Assembly (NCBI RefSeq): GCF_029081005.1
Contig: NZ_JAJQTQ010000002.1
Coordinates: forward strand, 219,897-283,896
Source of the DNA: Halomonas elongata
GTDB taxonomy: Bacteria > Pseudomonadota > Gammaproteobacteria > Pseudomonadales > Halomonadaceae
Length of the DNA stretch: 64,000 nt
Direction: 5' to 3'
The position numbers and the translations under genes were made by a program. Under the pieces are notes generated by a model. The model made no database searches and was not told the DNA's origin. It was given only the letters and a program-made list of their open reading frames with translations. Positions within the stretch are counted from its first letter, which is position 1. Every line of letters starts with the position of its first letter. Below are positions 57,483-64,000 of the stretch, in pieces.

Positions 57483-59411
57483 TCACTTGCCGATGGTCTC
57501 TCGGCTCCGGGTGGGCAGGCACCGTTCCCAATCCCGTGAAAATGACTGGAGCGGCATGTCGCGAGGACACTCCGAGGGCGGGGACACTGGCCCTGCATCG
57601 CCGTTCACGGGCGTCGGCAGGGTCAATTCCCGCAGCACGGTGGGGGGTGTCGTTTCGCTGGGGACCAACAGCAGGCCATGTCGGCGCAGGCGCCGGCCGA
57701 TGGTAAGGCTGCTGCTCAGGCGGACGAGGGGGGCAGCCAGCATCAGGCCCAACCAGACCGGTGTCAGCCACCAGAAGAAGGTCGGGGTATACCACCAGGT
57801 GGTCCATGCCCAGCAAGCGCCGGCCAGGGTCCCCGGCCAGGTGTGGCGGAGCGCCTCGCGCCAGGGCAGGGCACGTCCCTCGCGGGACTGCGGATTCCAG
57901 GCGACGGTGCGCCCGCTCAGCACCTCGATCACGAATCGGCTGTGGAAGACCATCATCAGCGGGGCGATCAGCATCGCGAACAGGGCTTCCAGCAGGGCAC
58001 TTATGACCAGCCTGGCATGTCCTCCGTACCGTGCCGGATACTGGTGAAGGGCCAGACAGACACCCAACACCTTGGGCATCAGCAGCATCGCCAGGGTGCC
58101 GCCGAGCAATGGCATGATCAGGTTGGGCGGGGCGATCGGCCAGTCGGGGAAGAGCTGGGCGTTGGACGTAAAGAAGTTGGGGTCGATCAGGGCACGCATC
58201 AGGGCGTCGATGGTGCTGACCACCAGGATCGCCAGCCAGATCAGCGACGACAGGTAGGCCAGTGCGCCGCACAGGAAGTGCACTCGACTGATCATGTGCA
58301 GACCACTGCCGCCCAGCAGACGCAGGTGCTGCAGGTTGCCCTGGACCCAGCGGCGATCGCGTTTGGCATAGTCGAGAATATGGCTCGGCATCTCCTCGAA
58401 ACTGCCGCCCAGGTCGGTGCGCATACGGACCTCCCAGCCTGCACGCCGCAGCAGGGCCGCCTCGACGAAGTCATGGCTGAGGATGTCGCCGCCGAGTGGC
58501 GGGCGACCGGGCAGCTCGGGGAGGCCGCAATGCCGGGTGAAGGCGTCGACGCGGATGATGGCATTATGGCCGAAGTAGTTGGCGGCGTCGGATTGCCAGA
58601 AGCTCAGCCCGGTGGCCAGCATCGGCGAATAGACGGCGGCGGCGAACTGGTTGGCACGGCCGAACAGGCTGTCCTGGCGGACCGGAATCGGCACCGTCTG
58701 CATCAGGCCGAGGCGCGGATTGGCGTCCATCTCCGCGATCAGTTCGTGCACCGTGTCGCCGCTCATCACGCTGTCGGCATCGAGCACCAGCATGAAGTCA
58801 TAGTGTTGTCCCCAGCGCTGGCAGAAGTCGCCGAGATTGCCGGCCTTGCGGCCGGCGTTGCTGTCACGGTGCCGGTAATGGAGTCGGCAGTGGTCGGCGA
58901 GGCGATGCTGCAAGGCCGCCATGGCGGCGCGCTCCCGCGCGACGATCTCGGCATCGGTGCTGTCGCTGAGCACGAAGGCTTCGATGCGTCGTGCCTCGGT
59001 GATCGGCGGCAGGTCTCGACAGGTGGCCTCGAGCCCGGCGGCCACGCGTTCGACATCCTCGTTGTGGATTGGCATGACCAGGGCGGTACACGAACGGGCA
59101 TCCTCTGGTGCCCTCGGGGGCGTCATTCTGGCCAGGCTCAGGGGGTCGCGGCCGGTCAGGGACAGCACGAAGCCGATGATACCGCTCCAGAAGGCGATGA
59201 CGATCCAGCCGAAGGTCACGGTGAACAACACGAGTATGGCGAGTTCCAGCGGCGTCAGGCCGCCGACGTGGAGGATGCGGAACATCGTCCACAAGCCCAG
59301 GCCGGTGGTGGCGGCGACCAGCAGGGCGAAGATCACTCGGCGAGTGCGCCGGAAGGGGACGGGGGCCACGATGGCTCGGGCGTCAGCGGCGCTCATCGGG
59401 GTACCAGACAT
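57483..59411 (-). CDS. opgH: osmoregulated periplasmic glucan glucosyltransferase
   Basis: A 642-residue inner-membrane family-2 glycosyltransferase. LVLDADSVMSGDTVHEL (about 209-225) holds the UDP-glucose Asp residues, the acceptor Asp is in DILSHDFVEAA, and RDRRWVQGNLQHLRLL (about 345-360) is the QxxRW-type motif. It makes the beta-1,2-glucan backbone. E. coli OpgH is about 850 residues; this form lacks much of the N-terminal and C-terminal cytoplasmic parts. It overlaps opgG by 29 bases if ATG 59411 is used; ATG 59396 is an alternative. Confidence 0.93.
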   Translation of the reverse strand: MSGTPMSAADARAIVAPVPFRRTRRVIFALLVAATTGLGLWTMFRILHVGGLTPLELAILVLFTVTFGWIVIAFWSGIIGFVLSLTGRDPLSLARMTPPRAPEDARSCTALVMPIHNEDVERVAAGLEATCRDLPPITEARRIEAFVLSDSTDAEIVARERAAMAALQHRLADHCRLHYRHRDSNAGRKAGNLGDFCQRWGQHYDFMLVLDADSVMSGDTVHELIAEMDANPRLGLMQTVPIPVRQDSLFGRANQFAAAVYSPMLATGLSFWQSDAANYFGHNAIIRVDAFTRHCGLPELPGRPPLGGDILSHDFVEAALLRRAGWEVRMRTDLGGSFEEMPSHILDYAKRDRRWVQGNLQHLRLLGGSGLHMISRVHFLCGALAYLSSLIWLAILVVSTIDALMRALIDPNFFTSNAQLFPDWPIAPPNLIMPLLGGTLAMLLMPKVLGVCLALHQYPARYGGHARLVISALLEALFAMLIAPLMMVFHSRFVIEVLSGRTVAWNPQSREGRALPWREALRHTWPGTLAGACWAWTTWWYTPTFFWWLTPVWLGLMLAAPLVRLSSSLTIGRRLRRHGLLLVPSETTPPTVLRELTLPTPVNGDAGPVSPPSECPRDMPLQSFSRDWERCLPTRSRETIGK

Positions 59412-60930
59412 AGTTCCAGGTTTCGGTCAGCGGTTCGCCGTGAAGCGTCAGGGCCAGCCGCATGTCGGCCGGTGTGCCGTCTTCCGGGGAGAGTCGGAAG
59501 TTGGCGCGCCAGGTAGCGTCGTCGGGCAATTGCTGGACGCGCGGTTCGAGTATCTCGCCGCTGGAGGTGGTCAGCCGGGCCTTCACCGGCTGGTCCGCAT
59601 CGAGGTTCTCGAGAGAGGGGCCCTGGAAGTCGACGATGAAGTGACGCTGGCTGGCAGGGGGCGGATCGTCCTGGCCCGGCATCGCTCCCCAGCCTTGTCG
59701 AGTCCGGATGACATGGGCGAGGCGCTGGTCGGGGGGCGTGGCACCGAAGGTTCGCAGCCGGTAACGGAAGGTGCGCGTCTGTCCGGCCTCGAGCGGTTGC
59801 TCGGGGACCCAGTAGGCGGTGATGTTGTCGTTGGCCTCGCTGTCGGAAGGGATCTCGACCAGCTCGATGTGTCCCTTGCCCCAATCGCCCAGAGGGGTCA
59901 CCCATTCGCTGGGACGCTTTTCGTACCGGGCCTCGGCATCGAGATAGCCGTCGAAGTGTCGAGGCCGCTGGACCAGGCCGAATCCTTGGGGGGAGGTATC
60001 CTGCAGACTCGAGAGATGCAGCGTCTCGGGGTTGCTCAGCGGGCGCCAGATCCGTTCGCCATTGCCGGTATGCAGCGCCAGACCACTGGAGTCGTGGACT
60101 CGCAGGCGGTAGTCGTCGGCCGGGTAGCTGGCGATACCGCCGTGCATGAACATGCTGGTGAGCGGGGCGATGCCGAGCTTGGCGACGTCATCGCGGGCGA
60201 AGAGGCGTGCCTCGGTGTCGACCACGGTCTGACTCCCCGGCGCAATATCGAAGCGGTAGGCACCGGTCAGCGAGGGACTGTCGAGCAGTGCCAGAACGGT
60301 CATGCGGGTGGCGTCCGGCTCGGGCTCGACCAGCCAGAACTCGCGAAAGGCCGGGAATTCCTCGCCGTGGGGATCCGCGGTGTCGATGGCGAGGCCGCGG
60401 GTGGAAAGGCCGTAGCCCTGGCCGCGGCCGACCATGCGGAAGTACGAGGCGCCGAGAAATACCATGAACTCGTCACTGTACTCGCCGCTGTTCAGCGGGT
60501 AATGCAGGCGAAAGCCCGCATGGCCCAGGTCGCCGAGTTCGAGGTCGGCCAGGTCGGCGACATCATCATCATAGCGGAAGTGTGACGCATCGAAGGGCAG
60601 GGGACGTACGTCGCCGTCGGGATCCACCAGGTTGAGAGTGACCGGCCGGTCATAGAGAAAACCCGGATGGAACAGCTGGACCTCGAAGAGTCCCTGCTCG
60701 TGCCAGATGGCATGCTCCGGACGAAAACGTATCTGTCGATACTGATCGTAATCCAGCTCGGCGAGCGCGGGAGGAATCGCCGACGCCGTATCGGCATAGG
60801 GGTCTTCGGCCAGGCGTTCGGCCCGGTCGGTGATGGTGTCGTACAGTGCCTCGTCGGACGAGGAACCGGCGGCGTCCATGGCCACCAGGCTCCCCAGTGC
60901 AACGGCCAGAAGTCGGGTCGGCAACGTCAT
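59383..60930 (-). CDS. opgG: glucan biosynthesis periplasmic protein G
   Basis: A 515-residue OpgG/MdoG protein: a signal peptide (to about residue 22, MDAAGS) and two beta-sandwich domains, with YRQIRFRPEHAIWHEQGLFEVQLFHPGFLYD (two runs, about 62-92) and VQRPRHFDGYLDAEARYEKRPSEWV (two runs, about 315-339). It is needed for branching or release of the glucan made by OpgH. GGAG lies 9 nt before ATG 60930, which is preferred over ATG 60945. Confidence 0.95.
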   Translation of the reverse strand: MTLPTRLLAVALGSLVAMDAAGSSSDEALYDTITDRAERLAEDPYADTASAIPPALAELDYDQYRQIRFRPEHAIWHEQGLFEVQLFHPGFLYDRPVTLNLVDPDGDVRPLPFDASHFRYDDDVADLADLELGDLGHAGFRLHYPLNSGEYSDEFMVFLGASYFRMVGRGQGYGLSTRGLAIDTADPHGEEFPAFREFWLVEPEPDATRMTVLALLDSPSLTGAYRFDIAPGSQTVVDTEARLFARDDVAKLGIAPLTSMFMHGGIASYPADDYRLRVHDSSGLALHTGNGERIWRPLSNPETLHLSSLQDTSPQGFGLVQRPRHFDGYLDAEARYEKRPSEWVTPLGDWGKGHIELVEIPSDSEANDNITAYWVPEQPLEAGQTRTFRYRLRTFGATPPDQRLAHVIRTRQGWGAMPGQDDPPPASQRHFIVDFQGPSLENLDADQPVKARLTTSSGEILEPRVQQLPDDATWRANFRLSPEDGTPADMRLALTLHGEPLTETWNYVWYPDERR

Positions 60931-61121
60931 GTCGCGTGTCTCCATAGGGTCCCGCCGGCACTTCCCCGCGCAAGCCGGGCCAGGAGGTTCAGGTCATCCC
61001 GGAACTTCTTGTGATGTCATGGATGCCTTGTGTGGGGCGTCACTCGTTATCGAGGGTGTTTCATTATCCTGTCTTTGTCGATGGGGCGCCGGGATGGTTC
61101 CATCGTCGTCGGTAGATCGGC

Positions 61122-62054
61122 TCAGCGGTAAAGGCGGAACCGTTTCCAGTCCGGGCGCTGTTCGGCTTCCTCGGGGGTCTTGCGATAACGCTTGTATTCC
61201 CACTGGTACTGGGCCGGGTCCAGGGCGATGGCGGCTTCGACGCTGGCGTTGACGCCGGCGGCAGAGACTTGTTCGTCGCTGTCGTAGACTCGCTCGTCGG
61301 CGGCCAGGAAGTGGATGGCGAAACCGCGTCCGGGGAGTCGACGTGCCACGCCGGTGACCACGCGGGCTTCGGTGCGCGCCACGAGTTTGGGCAGCAGCGT
61401 GGCGGTATATGCCTGGCGCTTGAAGAAGGGCGCGAAGACACCGCTGCCCCAGCTTGGCTCCTGGTCCGGCAGGATGCCGACCGCCTCGGTGCGTTTCAGG
61501 GCCTTGAGCAGAGCGGCCACCCCGCGAGGATTGGTCGGTACCAGACACGCTCCCTGTCGCTCGCGTCCTTGGCGGATGATGGGGTCGAGTGCGGCCAGTT
61601 TTGGGGGCTCGTACATCGCCGTGAACGGGAAGTGGCTCGATAACCAGAAGTTGAGCACTTCCCAGTTGCCGAAGTGGGGGGCCAGCACGATGACTCCCTG
61701 GCCTCGATCGCGAGCATCGTCGAGCAGCGCCCGGCCATGCACCTCCAGAATCGAAGCGGAAACGCGCCGGGTCTCGCCCAGCCAGGCAAAGCCCAGTTCG
61801 AGCATGGTGGCGCTGGAATGCACCAGGCTATCCCGGGCGAGATGTCGACGCGTCGGCTCGGTGAGCTCGGGGTAGGCCTGGTTCAAGTTGACCCGGGTGA
61901 CCAGGCTTTCACGTTGGCTGAAGCGCTGCACGAGGGGGCCGACCAGGCGTGCCAGCCGCCAGAGCGAAGCGGGACGCCAGTTGGAGAGGGCGCGCCACAG
62001 CGTGGCGATCGCCCGGCTCTGGAAGCGTGCGGTGGAAGATTCGGGTGCGGCCAT
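61122..62054 (-). CDS. lysophospholipid/lipid A acyltransferase, LpxL/HtrB family
   Basis: A 310-residue acyltransferase. The catalytic HX4E motif is HFGNWE (about 126-131) in VIVLAPHFGNWEVLNFWL, and GVAALLKALKRTEAVGILPDQEPSWGSGVF (two runs, about 178-207) is the second conserved block. It would add a secondary acyl chain to lipid A or act on ornithine-like lipids, at the inner membrane. It is followed after 3 bp by nothing on this strand; the DUF4870 gene lies just upstream. Confidence 0.88.
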   Translation of the reverse strand: MAAPESSTARFQSRAIATLWRALSNWRPASLWRLARLVGPLVQRFSQRESLVTRVNLNQAYPELTEPTRRHLARDSLVHSSATMLELGFAWLGETRRVSASILEVHGRALLDDARDRGQGVIVLAPHFGNWEVLNFWLSSHFPFTAMYEPPKLAALDPIIRQGRERQGACLVPTNPRGVAALLKALKRTEAVGILPDQEPSWGSGVFAPFFKRQAYTATLLPKLVARTEARVVTGVARRLPGRGFAIHFLAADERVYDSDEQVSAAGVNASVEAAIALDPAQYQWEYKRYRKTPEEAEQRPDWKRFRLYR

Positions 62055-62057
62055 GGA

Positions 62058-62435
62058 TCAGACCAGCCAGGTATCCACATTTTCCGGCTTGCGGTGTTCC
62101 TGCAGGCCCTTGAAGCCCTTGACGCAGCGGATGACCAGCCAGATCACCGCCACCAGCCAGGTGAGAAAGCCGATGAGAATGAAGGTCAGCAGGCCGGAAA
62201 CGGCGAAGTAGAGCAGGCCGATCCAGAAGGTGCGGATTTGGTAACGATAGTGCTCGTCGAGCCAGTCGGGCCCCTTGCCGCGATAGACGTAGGCGATCAC
62301 CACGCCGACCAGGGCGGTCAGCCCGCCGGTGACGATGCCTGCCAGATGCAGCGCATAGATGACCATCGGAATGGTCGTGTCGGGCCTGGGATTGGACTCG
62401 GCGACCACGGGGTCGTGAGGCGCGTTCTCGTTCAT
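62058..62435 (-). CDS. DUF4870-family membrane protein
   Basis: A 125-residue protein with three helices. IPMVIYALHLAGIVTGGLTALVGVVIAY (two runs, about 22-49), WLDEHYRYQIRTFWIGLLYF and the last helix WLVAVIWLVIRCVKGF match DUF4870/YIP-like small membrane proteins of unknown role. It ends 3 bp before the acyltransferase start, so the two are co-transcribed. Confidence 0.8.
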   Translation of the reverse strand: MNENAPHDPVVAESNPRPDTTIPMVIYALHLAGIVTGGLTALVGVVIAYVYRGKGPDWLDEHYRYQIRTFWIGLLYFAVSGLLTFILIGFLTWLVAVIWLVIRCVKGFKGLQEHRKPENVDTWLV

Positions 62436-62523
62436 CGGTCATCCTTGAAGGTGAGTGAGCGTGACGGTTGCCCGGGCCATGATACCTGGCACCGCGACCG
62501 ATGCCACCGGGCGTGGCTTGATG

Positions 62524-62904
62524 TCAGCGCAATGGACGGCTGATTTCCAGCAGGTTGCCGTCCGGGTCGCGCAGGTAAAGGGATTCGAGTTCGCCGTTGG
62601 CCCCCTGGCGTCTGACGGGACCCAGTTCCACATCCACCGACAGGGCTTCCAGGTGTCGGTGCACCTCGTCCAGGGGCAACTGGCTGCGCAGGCAGAGGTC
62701 CAGGCTGCCCGGTGTCGGCGTGGCGGCTCGGGGCTCGATATCGGTGGCGGTCCAGTGCAGGCGCAATGCCATGTCGCCCAGCATCAGGTCGACGCGTTCC
62801 CGGTCGCGATAGCGCACATCGAGTCCCAGGACCCGACTGTAGAAATCCACGGCGCGGGAAATGTCGGTCACGGTGATGACCAGATGGTCCAGACCTGACA
62901 GCAT
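62524..62904 (-). CDS. VOC-family (glyoxalase/bleomycin resistance-like) protein
   Basis: A 126-residue single-copy VOC protein. It begins LSGLDHLVITVTDISRAVDFY (metal-binding His at about 6) and ends YLRDPDGNLLEISRPL with the metal Glu. AAGGAG before ATG 62904 decides the start. It is one of many small VOC proteins whose substrate is unknown; possibly a metal-dependent lyase or resistance protein. It diverges from the methyltransferase gene 39 bp away. Confidence 0.88.
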   Translation of the reverse strand: MLSGLDHLVITVTDISRAVDFYSRVLGLDVRYRDRERVDLMLGDMALRLHWTATDIEPRAATPTPGSLDLCLRSQLPLDEVHRHLEALSVDVELGPVRRQGANGELESLYLRDPDGNLLEISRPLR

Positions 62905-62943
62905 GCATGTCTCCTTGAATAATGTCTCTGACAAGAGAATACG

Positions 62944-63582
62944 ATGATGCAGACGTGTCCGCTATGTGCATCGCCCGATACCGGGCCCTACCATCGCGAT
63001 GACACACGCGAATACCTCTTGTGCGGACACTGTGCGCTCGTTTTCGTGCCCGCATGGCAACACCTCTCCGCAGCCGAGGAGAAGGCCGTCTATGATCGTC
63101 ACGAGAATGGTCCCGACGACCCCGGTTATCGTCGTTTTCTCGAGCGGCTGTTCATGCCGCTGATCACGCGGGTGCCCCCCGGGGCGCAAGGCCTCGATTT
63201 CGGTTCCGGACCCGGGCCGACCCTGTCGCTGATGCTCGAGGAAGCCGGACATACGATGGCACTCTTCGATTCCTTTTACGCACCGGATGAGCGCGTATGG
63301 CAACGACGCTACGATTTTATCACCGCCACCGAGGTCGTCGAGCACCTCGCGGCGCCAGGCAGGGAAATCGAGCGACTGGTCGACCACCTGGAGCCCGGTG
63401 GCTGGCTGGGCCTGATGACCAAGCGTGTGCGTTCACGTGATGCCTTTGCCGGTTGGCACTATATTCGCGATCCTACCCATGTGGCCTTTTTCTCCGAGTC
63501 GACGTTTCAATGGCTGGGGCAGCGTTTCGGTCTGCGCGTTGACTTTCCCGACAACGATGTCGTGTTGCTGCAGAAACCGTAA
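62944..63582 (+). CDS. class I SAM-dependent methyltransferase with N-terminal zinc-ribbon
   Basis: A 212-residue protein. The N-terminal C-x2-C ... C-x2-C (Cys5, Cys8 and the LLCGHCALVF pair at about 27 and 30) looks like a zinc ribbon, followed by the SAM motif GLDFGSGPGPTLSLM (about 82-96) and the ATEVVEHL segment of class I methyltransferases. Target unknown. Starts at ATG 62944 or the next ATG. Confidence 0.85.
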   Translation: MMQTCPLCASPDTGPYHRDDTREYLLCGHCALVFVPAWQHLSAAEEKAVYDRHENGPDDPGYRRFLERLFMPLITRVPPGAQGLDFGSGPGPTLSLMLEEAGHTMALFDSFYAPDERVWQRRYDFITATEVVEHLAAPGREIERLVDHLEPGGWLGLMTKRVRSRDAFAGWHYIRDPTHVAFFSESTFQWLGQRFGLRVDFPDNDVVLLQKP

Positions 63583-63598
63583 AGGGGCACCTTCGATA

Positions 63599-63621
63599 GC
63601 CTTCTCCCATCGAAAGAAGGC
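63599..63621 (+). terminator. hairpin after the methyltransferase
   Basis: GCCTTCT (63599-63605) pairs with AGAAGGC (63615-63621) around a 9-nt loop, 16 nt after the stop codon. No T tract. Confidence 0.45.
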
Positions 63622-63810
63622 CCGATCGGCAGCGCGGTGAAAACCGATTGGCCGATGATGGCGGCGGGCATATAGTCGGCGCGATATCGCACTGCGGTGC
63701 TGGTCGTGGCGCTTCCTTCCTTTTCGCGTCACTGGTGGCGGTGGCTTCCTTCTCGCCCACGACGCCGCCCTGTGCGGTGGCGCCGAGCTGGCAGTGACCG
63801 ACGAGTGGTT

Positions 63811-63872
63811 TCAGGGGCCCTCGAGCACGAGCATGTGGAAGATCTCTCTCATGCCGTGCCCGACGTGGAAGT
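63811..63872 (-). CDS. possible 3' end of an unidentified gene, cut by the contig artefact
   Basis: Minus-strand frame ending at TGA 63811-63813 reads about 20 codons before entering the homopolymer block, ending HMLVLEGP. Codon use is gene-like, but too little remains for a family call. The 63622-63810 stretch shows no other supported feature. Confidence 0.25.
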
Positions 63873-63930
63873 GGGGGGGGGGGGGGGGGGGGCCCCCCCC
63901 CCCCCCCCCCGGGGGGGGGGGGGGGGGGGG
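63873..63930. other. poly-G/poly-C/poly-G assembly artefact
   Basis: About 20 G (63873-63892), 18 C (63893-63910) and 20 G (63911-63930) in a row. Such a block is not credible genomic sequence and is typical of failed base calls joined at a contig end. The 70 bases after it may be chimeric and should not be interpreted. Confidence 0.9.
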
Positions 63931-64000
63931 CGGCCGCGGAGAGCCAAAGAGAACGGCGCCCCACGCGCGGGGCCGGGCGGCCGACAGCGCACGACCCCAC

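Noticed and set aside
57678..59516. 612-codon open frame on the plus strand
   Set aside because: Antisense shadow of opgH.

Overview
The window is about 64 kb of high-GC, densely coded DNA from a gammaproteobacterium. Gene content (cyo oxidase, deo operon, opgGH, ThuA/Gfo-Idh sugar genes, a very large organosulfonate cluster) and the acidic proteins point to a Halomonas-like member of the Halomonadaceae; this is inferred from content, not from a phylogenetic marker. No rRNA, tRNA, CRISPR array or intact insertion sequence was seen. The last ~130 bases are a poly-G/poly-C/poly-G artefact, so the sequence is a draft contig end.

Layout. 1-9 kb: osmC; an amidoligase plus glutamine amidotransferase pair; a large MscS-type channel; a ThuA - Gfo/Idh - LacI sugar module behind two LacI-type palindromes; a glutaredoxin-like protein; a YefM/YoeB toxin-antitoxin pair. 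9-12.5 kb: dienelactone hydrolase, a frameshifted acyltransferase, an exported esterase, a gamma-glutamylcyclotransferase. 12.5-20.3 kb: a complete nucleoside salvage operon (tsx-nupC-deoC-deoA-deoB-deoD-cdd) with a divergent DeoR-family regulator. 20.5-26.2 kb: cyoABCDE and a Yip1-family membrane protein.

26.2-50.3 kb is the most interesting part. It reads as a taurine/sulfonate dissimilation cluster: class V aminotransferase, IclR regulator, xsc, pta, TauE/SafE exporter, two Lin0512-family proteins, a CobT-like VWA protein with a CobS-like AAA+ ATPase, an FAD amine oxidase, TauX/TauY-like taurine dehydrogenase, a TauR-like MocR regulator, a fused Fe-S/molybdopterin oxidoreductase with a b-type membrane anchor (candidate sulfite dehydrogenase), a TRAP transporter, and a YeiH-type exporter. 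The likely flow is: TRAP uptake; deamination to sulfoacetaldehyde by TauXY and/or the aminotransferase; Xsc releases sulfite and acetyl phosphate; Pta makes acetyl-CoA; sulfite is exported or oxidised and sulfate exported. A 37-bp inverted-repeat element occurs both upstream of xsc and between the CobS-like gene and the FAD oxidase, which ties the unexplained CobS/CobT/Lin0512 genes to sulfonate metabolism.

50.3-64 kb: NhaC-type antiporter, FAD oxidase and IclR regulator; thiC and tenA, each behind its own TPP riboswitch; opgG-opgH; an LpxL-type acyltransferase; a DUF4870 protein; a VOC protein; a methyltransferase; then the degraded contig end.
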